From a virus: DNA of 25,655 bases. The stretch's first letter is position 1; each line of letters begins with the position of its first letter. The stretch lies in the IMG/VR virus record IMGVR_UViG_3300032134_000017, positions 1 to 25,655 of that record; one strand, written 5' to 3'. The notes beneath the pieces were generated by a model. The model saw nothing but the letters and a program-made list of their open reading frames with translations. It made no database searches and was not told the origin of the DNA. Positions 1 to 9,482 of this stretch are shown here, piece by piece. The translations under genes and the position numbers were made by a program.

Positions 1-1707
1 ATTTCCATCATTCCATTTAATAACTCCGTGAGCTACTTTGAATTGAGTATTGCCATATAGCTGAGGAATCTTATTTTTTCTTCTAAACCCGAAGGAGCTA
101 TTACTCATAAGGTCTAGATGCTGACCATTAGCAGACATATCTAATTGCTTACGATCAGATTGTCCTGCTGCAAGAGGGGCTGCTGGAGAATCAAAGACAA
201 ACGAAGAGTTTCTACATCTAATAGCTTCTCCACTATGAGCATCAACACAGAAGTTTTCATAGGTAACCTTTGATCCATCAGCCTGAATACCCTTATCATC
301 ACCATAAACATCCAAGAGACCTTTAATATCCATTTCAGAATTATTTAAGATCATCCCGTAACCTGTATTTAATTCCGTACCGATGATACTACCAGTCTCA
401 GCATTAGTGGGCAATCTTCTTTGAACTCCTCCTGTTAACTTAGAATTATCAAGAACAAATCCTGCGTAATTTCTGGAGGCTATAATGTTGCAGTCAACTC
501 CCGAACCCCCCGTATCTCCAGCATAAGTTGTACCAAACAAAGTTGGGAGAGAACTAACAAGAACTTCACTATTAACTGCGTGGAATCCGTAACCAGTCTT
601 CGCTTCTCTAGTAGTCGTACTTGTTAACTTATAGTTTCTATAAGCAGCAGCGGATCTTGAAAGAGTTACTTTAGAGTTATTAAACTTAAATCCAGTTTCT
701 TGTGCCCTGACCCCAGCGCAGTTTTCCAGAAGAACATCTGAGTTGGTTATTTCAATAGCATTCTTACGAACAGTTTCTCCATCAACAAAGAAGTTTCTAA
801 TATAAATGGGACCATCACAGTTCTTAACGCTGATCTTAGAACAGCGGTTGAAGTAAGTATTGCCACCTACACATAACTGCTCCGCAGCAGTTAATTGGGC
901 TCTATAGATCTCTAAGTCTGTCGCTTGGTTCGTTGCACTAACATCCATAGTTGTTAGAGTATCATCAGTAGCTGTATTATCAATATTCTCATACGGAGCA
1001 AAAGAGAATTGATCTACAGTTCCAGTAAACGGGGTAGCTGATTTAAACGCTACTGTTAGAGGAGCTTTTCTTAAATTATGTTTTGGATAAAAGAAAGAAT
1101 ACCCCAGGTTCTCGGCTTCGTCAGGATCAGCCGCTAAACCAAAAACAGGGGTGCTTATATGAAGACAAGAGGTATCTGCAAGGGTAGAACTTAAATCCAA
1201 AGAGCTTACAGTAGTCATGAGAGCATGAGAGGCATTATAGGTTGGTGCAGCAACAATGGCTTGGCAGTCAGCAGATGCATTATAAACTCTACCAAAGTTT
1301 CTATTAATGATCTCAATAGAACCCCCCTCTTCAATTCGGAAATTATGTAGCTCTAAGTTTCCAAGATCTCCAAAGTTTCCAACTTCAACCAAAACAGGGA
1401 AGCGAACAATTTTAGGAATAGCAGCAATACAGGAACTCAGGTCTGTAAAGATATTGTTATTAGCAGCCAAAGTTGCGGCTGGAGTATCAGCAGAAACTGT
1501 TAGCGCAAAGCCCGTAACTCCTGAAGTAGCAAATCCAGCCTGTTCCCAGTTCTCATAGGTACGCTCTTCAAGATCATAAAGAGGAAGATTATCTTGTTCC
1601 CAATTGTAGAAGGAGCTTGTATCGAACTTGGACACATAAGGGGTCCAAGAGTTAAACAGCATGACGCTGCCACTACTGGTATAAATGTCGTTTCTATTAA
1701 AAGGCAT
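1..1707 (-). CDS. Beta-helix-like tail fibre/adhesin (C-terminus off the left edge)
   Basis: An open frame runs from an ATG at 1707 leftward for 569 codons to the window edge without a stop, so the C-terminus is missing. The start overlaps the stop of the upstream gene as TAATG, the coupling seen at several junctions of this operon. From about residue 315 the protein repeats a short strand motif of the type N-S-x-hydrophobic-x-hydrophobic about every 20-40 residues (for example NNSKVTLS, VNSEVLVS, DNSKLTGG, NNSEMDIKG, NSSFVFDS). Such spacing of turns and strands is typical of right-handed parallel beta-helix proteins used by phages as fibres, tailspikes or adhesins. The N-terminal 100 residues contain two NWEQ-type segments and no recognisable motif, and probably attach to the baseplate. 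Its place at the end of the baseplate operon fits a host-contact protein. I see no catalytic motif; enzymatic activity cannot be judged without the C-terminus. Confidence 0.75.
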   Translation of the reverse strand, partial: MPFNRNDIYTSSGSVMLFNSWTPYVSKFDTSSFYNWEQDNLPLYDLEERTYENWEQAGFATSGVTGFALTVSADTPAATLAANNNIFTDLSSCIAAIPKIVRFPVLVEVGNFGDLGNLELHNFRIEEGGSIEIINRNFGRVYNASADCQAIVAAPTYNASHALMTTVSSLDLSSTLADTSCLHISTPVFGLAADPDEAENLGYSFFYPKHNLRKAPLTVAFKSATPFTGTVDQFSFAPYENIDNTATDDTLTTMDVSATNQATDLEIYRAQLTAAEQLCVGGNTYFNRCSKISVKNCDGPIYIRNFFVDGETVRKNAIEITNSDVLLENCAGVRAQETGFKFNNSKVTLSRSAAAYRNYKLTSTTTREAKTGYGFHAVNSEVLVSSLPTLFGTTYAGDTGGSGVDCNIIASRNYAGFVLDNSKLTGGVQRRLPTNAETGSIIGTELNTGYGMILNNSEMDIKGLLDVYGDDKGIQADGSKVTYENFCVDAHSGEAIRCRNSSFVFDSPAAPLAAGQSDRKQLDMSANGQHLDLMSNSSFGFRRKNKIPQLYGNTQFKVAHGVIKWNDGN

Positions 1708-2306
1708 TAGAAATTAAGTGTCCATCTAAATATGAGACTAAAATCATTAGTCTTTCGAATATTGCTGAAGGTTCTATATGCCACAAGAATTGGTCTATCG
1801 TCTGTATTCCCTGTAGGATTCTTCATTAAAAGCCCAACCTCATTAATATTAGCATCAGTACTATCTCTCGTAATATCATTACAAGCTTCCTCATCAACCA
1901 CCAAGGTATACCGTACAGAACTGTCCCCTATCTTCGTCCTTTTATTGGCAGGAATAAGCGCAGCAGCGTACTCAGTTAGAGTAACATTAGTTATCTGATC
2001 TCTAACAGCTATAAATAAATTACTACCAGCCCCATACTCACTCTCAGTTGCTTGTCCTGAAAGTTCATAAATAGAACTAAGAACCCCTCCTGTAGGAGGA
2101 CCAGAAACACCTACTTGGAACCGATCAATTTGATAATCTAAAACACTATTGGAACCAGACCCAGTGAACATATAAGTAAGACCCACACCCATACCAGATA
2201 CGATAATGTTGTGGTCATCAAAAACAACTTCTTCTTGACCATCAGTGTATCGTTTAATGATGGTCAAATGTCCGTTAATCCCTAATTCTTCTGTAAAATT
2301 TTTCAT
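1707..2306 (-). CDS. Small tail-fibre-like structural protein, relative of the upstream gene product
   Basis: A 199-residue protein if it starts at the ATG at 2306. That ATG overlaps the upstream TGA as ATGA and has GGAG 12 bases before it. A GTG at 2324 would add six residues but has no ribosome binding site, so I prefer the ATG. The N-terminal part (GHLTIIKRYTDGQEEVV, then HNIIVSGMG) resembles the first 30 residues of the 389-residue neighbour (EIWDGDKLLHRESNLLV). The two C-termini also match in style (FSLIFRWTLNF against LTIKWRLHFL). The middle is Gly/Ser/Thr-rich and beta-like. This looks like a short member of a duplicated fibre or baseplate-peripheral family. The function is inferred only from position between baseplate and fibre genes and from the composition; I do not recognise a named family. 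Confidence 0.75.
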   Translation of the reverse strand: MKNFTEELGINGHLTIIKRYTDGQEEVVFDDHNIIVSGMGVGLTYMFTGSGSNSVLDYQIDRFQVGVSGPPTGGVLSSIYELSGQATESEYGAGSNLFIAVRDQITNVTLTEYAAALIPANKRTKIGDSSVRYTLVVDEEACNDITRDSTDANINEVGLLMKNPTGNTDDRPILVAYRTFSNIRKTNDFSLIFRWTLNF

Positions 2307-3472
2307 AGGAAGTGTAATCTCCACTTAATAGTTAGGTCTGTGTGTTTAACAAAACCAGCATTATCACCATGATCATTGATGTAACATAGGTTTTTACTTA
2401 ATCCTTTCCTAGCAAATAGTTTGTATTTCCTAGGATTATTTAGTACACTAAAGGCAAATGGGGGAGTATTTCCATTCAGAAGAGATTGTTTCATATCAAT
2501 TGTCCATAATCCGAGGTGATAGATGCCACCGTATAAATTTACAGTAGCCAAATCCCCTCCCGCTAACATAACGCTGTATTCCACCGTACCTGAATTAGTG
2601 GGATCATGTCCCCCTGATACCGTCAACCCACTTGCCCCTGAACTCATCTCATACTCTTTTTTGATGTCGGTTCCTGGGCTTCCTGACATAACCATATTCA
2701 CAAACCCAGATACATCCATGGAGCTAACTTCATTAAAAAATCCAAATGTATCAGAAACAGCGGAGAGGTTTGTAGGAAAAGCGGTTTCCACACCTTCTTG
2801 AGCCAGTATACGATAGGTTGCGAGATCCATAGCCCCTTGGGTAGAACTTCCAACAGGAAAAGCTCCCAAAACAGTCTGTGCTAACACCAAAGAAGAGGGG
2901 TAAGTACTGGCAGTATCAGGAGTACTGTAAGCGAATTCCGTTGATTCCATCATACTACTCCCTATCGCAGATGGTAAAAAGTTAATATGTTGTCCATTTC
3001 CTGGGAAAACGCTGCTAACATCGACTCTTACTCCTGACCCAGTAAATGATGCAGAAACACTTGTGTTCTGTTCCAAAACTTTAGAGCTTGGGTTTGGTGC
3101 TTCAGGCAATCCAACATCAGGAATATACGAGGATCCATCTAAGACATTTTGAAGTGCTATAACCAGAGGACCACCTCTTATTCCATTCCCTGATTCACCT
3201 ATGGTCTTAACTAAATATCGTATTTTATCCGCACTGAGATATTGTGCATTCCTCGCTGATGTAAAAGCGTCTCCACCAGTACCAAAGGATATAGCTTGAA
3301 TGGTATAGTTAGAAGAGTCTAAAATGGAGGAGGTAGCGTGGTCTGCAATACCAGATAAGGAGGGGGAGACTGTCATAATGTCAGCTAATAGTTCTCCTGC
3401 TCCATCCACAAGAAGGTTACTTTCCCTGTGAAGAAGTTTGTCTCCGTCCCAAATTTCTACTTCTCCTCTCAT
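2303..3472 (-). CDS. Tail-fibre-like structural protein, larger paralogue
   Basis: A 389-residue, Ser/Gly/Thr-rich protein without membrane segments. It opens with a beta-hairpin-like segment (GEVEIWDGDKLLHRESNLLV) followed by a Gly-Ala-Gly turn, and closes with a strand ending in KWRLHFL. The downstream 199-residue protein shares this head and tail but lacks about 190 residues of the middle, which suggests duplication with a domain inserted or lost. The start ATG at 3472 overlaps the upstream stop as TAATG, and the gene ends with an ATGA overlap with the next start, so all three are probably translated together. Short N-terminal motifs of the type DG...E.N.vv.gG occur in phage fibre and baseplate-peripheral proteins, which with the position supports a host-contact or fibre-attachment role. 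This is an inference; no specific family was recognised. Confidence 0.75.
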   Translation of the reverse strand: MRGEVEIWDGDKLLHRESNLLVDGAGELLADIMTVSPSLSGIADHATSSILDSSNYTIQAISFGTGGDAFTSARNAQYLSADKIRYLVKTIGESGNGIRGGPLVIALQNVLDGSSYIPDVGLPEAPNPSSKVLEQNTSVSASFTGSGVRVDVSSVFPGNGQHINFLPSAIGSSMMESTEFAYSTPDTASTYPSSLVLAQTVLGAFPVGSSTQGAMDLATYRILAQEGVETAFPTNLSAVSDTFGFFNEVSSMDVSGFVNMVMSGSPGTDIKKEYEMSSGASGLTVSGGHDPTNSGTVEYSVMLAGGDLATVNLYGGIYHLGLWTIDMKQSLLNGNTPPFAFSVLNNPRKYKLFARKGLSKNLCYINDHGDNAGFVKHTDLTIKWRLHFL

Positions 3473-6400
3473 TAGTTGTCTAACTCCACATTTGTATAGT
3501 TATTATAATTGGTTTGTTTTGTAACGAGGTTCGTCCAATCTGGTTGGATTCTATAGTTCAATCTACTACCACCACTTAGTTCTAAAGTACCTGATGTAAT
3601 TGTAGCATCTCTAGAAGCAAGAGTGGTTGCATAAACTCCAGTACCTAGTCCTGCCAATCCATTATAGAACTTTAAAACATCTCTAAGTTGCTCTTTATCT
3701 AGGTATAATTTATCTTCTGTAACAAAAGGTCGGAAAGGGATACCACTAGTCGCAACCCCGTGCCCAGTTCCTATAGCAGCCTGATCTCGTTGAGTAACAT
3801 CCTCAAGCTCTATAGAATCAATTAACAAGTACTTAGTTGGATTATTGTTTGGAATAAAGAAGACTTCCACAATGTAATTAGTATCGTCTCTATTTACTTG
3901 CTCAGTAATTTGATAAATGTCATCCTCAATTGGAATAATATCAAGGTATTCATAGTTATTATGAATAGTAAAGTTTCTAGTATCAAATTCTATAGTAAAA
4001 GTTTCAAAATATTTATCCTTAAGATTCTTGAGAGTATTATTATTTATAACTTCAGAAGAATCAGATATATTTCCTAAACAATATATCTCATCTACAGGAT
4101 CTGGAGTTTTAAGTACAAAATCATATATATGGGATAAGAGATTTTTAACCCCTGGTAGAGATATCCTAGTATCCCGTATCACTTCCCATTTTTGCTTAGG
4201 AGTCCAGGTCCACATAACTCCACTAACTGGTTGGGTATGAATCCATACCCCTAACTTTCCTCCCCCCAATATAGGAGAATTTTCTTCTGCAACTAAAGCT
4301 TTAATATCTAATTTAAATTTATGATCCTTAATGAAATAGTTTCTTCTATCTCCATATGAAGAAAGATCAAAACGAAGTCTTGGCAACCCTCCAACAGATT
4401 TACATTTGACTACAGAATTATTAACTAAATAATTTTCCATACCAGGAACAGCATTTGAAGAATCTAATTTAAATATAGTAAACTGATTAGCGGAAGGAGC
4501 CCCTGATATATCACAAAACTCTATACCACTTAAAATAGCTGGATTTCTATAATCAGCATTATTAATATTTCCCGAAGTCCAAGTTCCCGACAAAGGAACA
4601 ACTGATTGCCCATCGCTACTTGCAATAAAAGTTCCATCTGCTGTTTCGTTCCAAACATTTCTAATGTTAATCGAACTAGCACTGCCAGGAGTAGGGGCTA
4701 TCATATTTCCAACAGCCGATCCTCCCAAAGCAAAATCACAATTAAATAATCCATTTCCAAATACTTGAGCAAAAATATTACCCCCAGTCTTAGCAGCCTC
4801 ATTTAACCCTAAGGGGTGTTTAGCAAAATACTTACAGTAATCTCTATGGGTTTTCTGAAGACCCGTTCCAAAACTAAAGTTCTCATAGTCAGCAAAAGAA
4901 TTCAGAACAAAGCCACTAGCAATAGCTTGATTAGCAAAGCTTTGAAGATTGTTTTTCCAATAAGCATCAGCATCAAATCCGCTTGTATCTAATTTAATTT
5001 GTTCATTAGCATAGTCATATGCTTTAGATTCAAATAGCTTATGCATGGTAATATAAAGTTCAGGAACCTGACCTCTATCTACATATCTTGCTGTAGCAGC
5101 CGCAACTTCTGGCATCTTATTATTAGAGCCTAAAGCTGATAAACCTCTATACGGGAAGGTAGCACTAGTGTAAACTCCTGAGAACTGACGAGAGGACTCA
5201 AGCTTCTCACATTCATGCCAAACCCCCGAAGGATTAACAGGATCCACCACAGGGTAGAACTTGCCAGCAGAGGCCACATAGCCCAGCGTAAGCTCTCCTA
5301 AGGACGAAGGCAAGGACTCCTCAAGGGTGGAGGGATCGTAGCTCACAGGGCCATTGAAGCCCGTCCTGTCGTAGTAGCCTTCTTGGGGGAGAAGGTACTT
5401 GAGGTTGCGCCTTCTTAAAGCCCTTCTAGGAACAGAATTTAAACTAGGAACATGATTTACAGAGCTTAATAAGTTATCAATTATTTGATCGGCCTGGGGT
5501 CTCTTAAAAGTATTTGCTCCATCTCGTCCTCCACTAGAATCCTGATTTCCATCCCCGCCACCTTGAGCAAAGGTCATAGCAGTTCCGCTCCACTCAAAGT
5601 TTGCTAATACAGATGCAGATGTATACGAGGCTCTTGTATCATCTTTATCAAAGCCTAAATATTCCCATTTTGCACTTGAAGTTGAAAAATAATCTTCAGC
5701 ACTAGCAGTAAGATTTACTCTAGTAATAGCATGAGCAGGAGAGAATTCTCTTGCTACTCTAGCTGCTTCGTATAGAGCATACTTACTATCCCCTTCTAAA
5801 GTAGTTTTAGCAAAATCAAAATCAGTATCTTTAAAATTAATAAAGAGGTGAGAAGATTTACCATTCCACAAGTTCAAGAGGTTCTTCTCGTAGTCAGAAA
5901 TACTGAGCATCACATCATTAAAGTTTGAGGGAACTTGGACCGAACTAAACAGCATAAGGAACTCATTTAAAGTTCCTAAATCTGAATCATCTGTAACAGC
6001 ACTACTAAGAATATAATTCCCTACCTCATCAGCAAAACTCTCTTTTACATTAAAGCACTTTAATCTTTCTACTACCAGACTAACTAGATCAGCCGTAACA
6101 GTAGAATCTTTATAGTATTTTACCTCTTCAAACGGAGGAAGGGGATAATTTACTCTTCCTCTATAGTTAAATAAGAAATTAAGATCCCCTTCTGGTTTAA
6201 GATAAATAGGACGCTCTCCCGTAACGGGGTGATCTGCCCCAGCCATGTATACTCCAGAACCTAAAGCCCCAAATCCTGTCGCAGCTTCGAATGCGTTACC
6301 TTCTCCAAACAGTTTTGCATCTTGTTTGTATGCTTGATATCCAGGACTATCAATGGCATGGATATGGAATTGTTTCATCCCAGGCTCCCCAACTACGGTG

Positions 6401-7887
6401 TATAGTTTAGTTTTACAGCCATCATTATCAACTTCCCAGAATTCAGGAACACTAAACTTCTTTCCATGGAATAAGAAGTTATCAGGGAATGCTTTATACA
6501 GATCCATCATGATAGAATCTACCACAATCTTAAGATTTTCATCTAAACTACTAGTACTATAAGTAAACACTCCTGCTTGAGTTGCTAATCCAGGAGTCCA
6601 GGTATTTAAATTCTTAAATAAAGGAGATTCTGTTCCTAAAGCATACCAAATTAATAAGGGAATATAGGATTCCCAAAGTTCTTGAACTTTACCTGAAACA
6701 TCAAAAACAGAATCAACAATCAAAGCATTTATAGCTGCCTGGATAGCTGCTATAGTTCCTGATTGTTTGTATAGATCTAAGGCTAATCGTAGTTGATGCC
6801 TCCACTTTGACGGAGAGTGACCACGAAGCTTAAAGCCAATCAAGTCTGCTATGTATTGTAAATGCTCCCCTTTAACATTCTCTATATCATAAATTAAACC
6901 AATGTTATCAATTTGGTTGCTAATATCAGCAAACTCGTAACCCATAAGGCTATTAAATTTTCGATAGGGTCCTTTAGATGTTTTGTCTTCTAATTGTAAA
7001 GAAGCATCAATATAACTATCGAAGGCATCCTTAACTGTATAGTCTTGTTCGTCAATATACAAAGGAGAGTAGACTACATCCATTAAAGTTTGAAGAGCCT
7101 CTAGCTTCTGAGTCCCGCTAGTATAAGTAGGAATAACTCCTGCGCTAGATTCGGTGATACCGTCTGCCGTTCCAGAAATGAAATCAGCAGGAATATACCC
7201 CCCAAAGGAACAGGTCTCATTGTTCCTCCATAAATATTCTGTTAATCCTTTTACTCCATCAATAGTCTCCAAGGTCTTACCCATATAAAGACTATTAAGA
7301 GAACTAAGAACATAGCTAGATGGAGAATAGTCTAAGCCCCCATCAGCAGAAGTATTTAAGAAATACATCCACCCTAAGGCATCCACTAAGTAATTATGAA
7401 CACTACTAGCATTTGCATCTCCCGTTAAAGACGAGAGTGTAATCATATTAGCCTGAAGAGGATCTACCTGGGTAAGAGAGGGAGGAATAATGATAGGAAG
7501 TAAAGTACCCGAAAGGTAATCATTAAACTCACCACTCGTATCATAGTTAGATAAAGTAGTACTTAGAGGCAACAGAATCTTACTCTCAAATAAGTAAGGG
7601 TTAATTTTTGTTAACTCATTTTGTTTTACGAAATACTGGGATATACCAGAAATATTACCTAAAGCAGAAGTTTGTGAATTTGCTACACCAGAAAGGGGGA
7701 TAACGGTAGAAATATTAGAAGCAACATTCAAGTGAGCATTGATTACCTGCGACACAGGATTTACTTCGGTTCCACTTAATAGAACGTCTTCCGTCCTATA
7801 CACTTCAGGAGTGATAAGTTCAATTAGCTCTACAAAATTAGTTTTGTAGTACTTTCTCGGATTAGATGTAAACTTGCTATCACCCAT
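3472..7887 (-). CDS. Giant baseplate wedge protein, gp7/tail protein I-like
   Basis: At 1471 residues this is the largest protein in the window. Residues of about 335-395 carry the P2 tail protein I-type signature: LQYIADLIGFKL, then a WRHQLRLALDLYKQSGTIAAIQ segment, where an Arg-rich helix is followed by GT and a second helix. P2 gpI is under 200 residues, while T4 gp7 is about 1030, so size favours a gp7-like wedge protein that clamps gp6 and gp53 homologues to the hub. Further on, AREFSPAHAITRVNL at about residue 710-725 resembles a segment common in large virion proteins of this kind. The gene follows the J/gp6-like gene with a TAATG overlap, as I follows J in P2. The C-terminal 700 residues are unrecognised and beta-rich, perhaps peripheral fibre-binding domains. 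A 200-base GC-rich patch with altered codon use lies inside it (5211-5415). Confidence 0.85.
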   Translation of the reverse strand: MGDSKFTSNPRKYYKTNFVELIELITPEVYRTEDVLLSGTEVNPVSQVINAHLNVASNISTVIPLSGVANSQTSALGNISGISQYFVKQNELTKINPYLFESKILLPLSTTLSNYDTSGEFNDYLSGTLLPIIIPPSLTQVDPLQANMITLSSLTGDANASSVHNYLVDALGWMYFLNTSADGGLDYSPSSYVLSSLNSLYMGKTLETIDGVKGLTEYLWRNNETCSFGGYIPADFISGTADGITESSAGVIPTYTSGTQKLEALQTLMDVVYSPLYIDEQDYTVKDAFDSYIDASLQLEDKTSKGPYRKFNSLMGYEFADISNQIDNIGLIYDIENVKGEHLQYIADLIGFKLRGHSPSKWRHQLRLALDLYKQSGTIAAIQAAINALIVDSVFDVSGKVQELWESYIPLLIWYALGTESPLFKNLNTWTPGLATQAGVFTYSTSSLDENLKIVVDSIMMDLYKAFPDNFLFHGKKFSVPEFWEVDNDGCKTKLYTVVGEPGMKQFHIHAIDSPGYQAYKQDAKLFGEGNAFEAATGFGALGSGVYMAGADHPVTGERPIYLKPEGDLNFLFNYRGRVNYPLPPFEEVKYYKDSTVTADLVSLVVERLKCFNVKESFADEVGNYILSSAVTDDSDLGTLNEFLMLFSSVQVPSNFNDVMLSISDYEKNLLNLWNGKSSHLFINFKDTDFDFAKTTLEGDSKYALYEAARVAREFSPAHAITRVNLTASAEDYFSTSSAKWEYLGFDKDDTRASYTSASVLANFEWSGTAMTFAQGGGDGNQDSSGGRDGANTFKRPQADQIIDNLLSSVNHVPSLNSVPRRALRRRNLKYLLPQEGYYDRTGFNGPVSYDPSTLEESLPSSLGELTLGYVASAGKFYPVVDPVNPSGVWHECEKLESSRQFSGVYTSATFPYRGLSALGSNNKMPEVAAATARYVDRGQVPELYITMHKLFESKAYDYANEQIKLDTSGFDADAYWKNNLQSFANQAIASGFVLNSFADYENFSFGTGLQKTHRDYCKYFAKHPLGLNEAAKTGGNIFAQVFGNGLFNCDFALGGSAVGNMIAPTPGSASSINIRNVWNETADGTFIASSDGQSVVPLSGTWTSGNINNADYRNPAILSGIEFCDISGAPSANQFTIFKLDSSNAVPGMENYLVNNSVVKCKSVGGLPRLRFDLSSYGDRRNYFIKDHKFKLDIKALVAEENSPILGGGKLGVWIHTQPVSGVMWTWTPKQKWEVIRDTRISLPGVKNLLSHIYDFVLKTPDPVDEIYCLGNISDSSEVINNNTLKNLKDKYFETFTIEFDTRNFTIHNNYEYLDIIPIEDDIYQITEQVNRDDTNYIVEVFFIPNNNPTKYLLIDSIELEDVTQRDQAAIGTGHGVATSGIPFRPFVTEDKLYLDKEQLRDVLKFYNGLAGLGTGVYATTLASRDATITSGTLELSGGSRLNYRIQPDWTNLVTKQTNYNNYTNVELDN
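5211..5415. other. GC-rich island inside the gp7/I-like gene
   Basis: Counting by hand, 5221-5400 has about 101 G or C in 180 bases (56%), against about 40% in 5041-5100 and 5401-5460. The encoded stretch around residues 820-890 uses mainly C- or G-ending codons (TAC, TTC, GGC, TCC, CTC, GTG), unlike the A/T-ending codons on both sides. The reading frame is intact and the protein composition is not obviously strange, so the change is largely synonymous. Confidence 0.6.
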
Positions 7888-9482
7888 TAATCTAATAGTT
7901 CTATATTAATAGTTAAGTTATTTAATTGAATAATTTCATTAAAATCAATCGTGATGTCTTCCTTAACATTATCTATGGTAGAATACCTCACCTCGTCCAC
8001 TTCAAAGATTTGCCTATTCATTTCAGCAACACTAAAATCTTCTCCGAACTCACGATTATCTACATTCATGTAAGTTAAAATCTTGTCTCTTACTTTTGCT
8101 TTAATTTGATCCTGATTCTCTTCCTCTTCTCTATCAATTCTTATAGTGGTAACAAGATCTAAAGTTCTAATTAAACCATCCACGATAACAACATCATCAG
8201 TTGCCATTTTCTTATTGTTTATAGCATCCAGTAGCTGCGTTTTGAAGTTGGTAGTCGCTCGCTGCAACTGTAAATCTGATGCTTTCTCTAAGATATAAAT
8301 ATCAATCACATTAGCTGACGAATAGGCTTTTCTAGTTGCAGCGGCAGCTTTACCCACAGTTCCAAAAGTACTGATGAAAGTATTAGAAAACACAGAATAA
8401 TCTTCTAAGGTTACTAATCTATCTTGTCTTCTAAAGTTTAATGGAGCATAGCGTTTGGCATGATCTAGAGTTTCAGCATTAGATCCTCCTGTACCTTTAG
8501 AAATATTTGTTATTGAAAGAATATCCTCTGTTGGGGAACCGCCAGTAATTCTAGCAGTAATACTATTATTAATAGAATCCTTAGCTATGTTCCCTCGGGT
8601 GCCTCCCCCCACTCTGTAAAATACAGTATAGTCGGAAGTATCATCAGGAGAAACCCCAACGCTCCCATCCCCGAAAACTACAGTAGCATTAAAAGCATCA
8701 TCATAAACTACTTCAAAGATTTTATCTGAAGAACCTGAAGCGAAGTAAATATTAGGAACTTCAACAAAAGCCCCATTCTTAGTTGAGTCTGGTCCTTCAG
8801 TAAACACTTGGACACTTCCTTCCACCACAGGACCCTTAGTGAGCTTAATTGTCTTTACCCCCTCAGTAGCAGCAAAGCTTCCACTATCTTGAACTAAAGC
8901 TCCTTCTTGTAGAACTAAGTTTTCAAAAACCGTTACAGGGGTTCCTTGTCCTTCTGAGTTATTAAGGGTTATTTGACCAGTGCTATTTACCGTGTCCACT
9001 AACCCATTAACAACTTTATACAAAGTAAAGGTTACCGCTCCTCCATCTTCAGGAGATATAGTTTCAATTGTTCTATTTGCTGCCCCAATCACTAAAGTAG
9101 TGGCAACTTCCTGAGTGGCAGTAATTTTAGCATCAGCAGCCGAAGATAAAGGACCCTTCATCCTAATGCCAATTAACTCTAAAAGTTTTTTAACACTAGC
9201 TCTCTGATTGGCAGTAGCCAAGAAATTTTCATTAGCAAGCATATCGGCCTTCATTGACATGACCGCACCCATATAAGCGACAAGTTCTAAGAACATCATA
9301 CCTAGATCAGATTCAACAAAGTATTTGTAGTCTCTAGGGTACACCGCTTTAGCATATGCAATTAACGAATTTCTTAGAGTGACAAAATCCGTAGCAGCAA
9401 AATTAATTAGAGAAGGTCTCTTCAGTATAGGGACCTGGGCTAATTTCATAAAGTCCGATGTTATAGTTCCCGAAAAGTTCAT
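7887..9482 (-). CDS. Baseplate wedge protein, gp6/baseplate J-like
   Basis: A 531-residue protein with the baseplate J/T4 gp6 hallmark at about residues 55-115: a D-L-G-M-M-F-L-E-L-V-A-Y helix, then N-E-N-F-L-A-T-A-N-Q-R-A-S-V and the L-L-E-L-I-G-I segment. In T4, gp6 dimers form the inner ring of the baseplate wedge and trigger sheath contraction; P2 gpJ is the equivalent. The middle (about 110-300) is beta-rich and ends with a GDGSVG turn at about residue 272, typical of the family. The C-terminus carries the alpha/beta segments shared with J proteins. It starts with an ATGA overlap on the gp25-like gene and ends with a TAATG overlap on the gp7/I-like gene, giving the W-J-I order known from P2. 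Length agrees with the family (T4 gp6 is about 660, P2 J about 300). Confidence 0.93.
   Translation of the reverse strand: MNFSGTITSDFMKLAQVPILKRPSLINFAATDFVTLRNSLIAYAKAVYPRDYKYFVESDLGMMFLELVAYMGAVMSMKADMLANENFLATANQRASVKKLLELIGIRMKGPLSSAADAKITATQEVATTLVIGAANRTIETISPEDGGAVTFTLYKVVNGLVDTVNSTGQITLNNSEGQGTPVTVFENLVLQEGALVQDSGSFAATEGVKTIKLTKGPVVEGSVQVFTEGPDSTKNGAFVEVPNIYFASGSSDKIFEVVYDDAFNATVVFGDGSVGVSPDDTSDYTVFYRVGGGTRGNIAKDSINNSITARITGGSPTEDILSITNISKGTGGSNAETLDHAKRYAPLNFRRQDRLVTLEDYSVFSNTFISTFGTVGKAAAATRKAYSSANVIDIYILEKASDLQLQRATTNFKTQLLDAINNKKMATDDVVIVDGLIRTLDLVTTIRIDREEEENQDQIKAKVRDKILTYMNVDNREFGEDFSVAEMNRQIFEVDEVRYSTIDNVKEDITIDFNEIIQLNNLTINIELLD

Noticed and set aside
1307-1558. Plus-strand frame of 83 codons opposite the beta-helix fibre gene
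   Set aside because: It lies wholly antisense to a longer, well-supported gene, has low-complexity Lys/Ser composition and no ribosome site. The same applies to other plus-strand frames within 1700-19700.
2306-2324. GTG start at 2324 for the 199-residue protein
   Set aside because: There is no ribosome binding site before it, while the ATG at 2306 has GGAG upstream and an ATGA overlap like other junctions.
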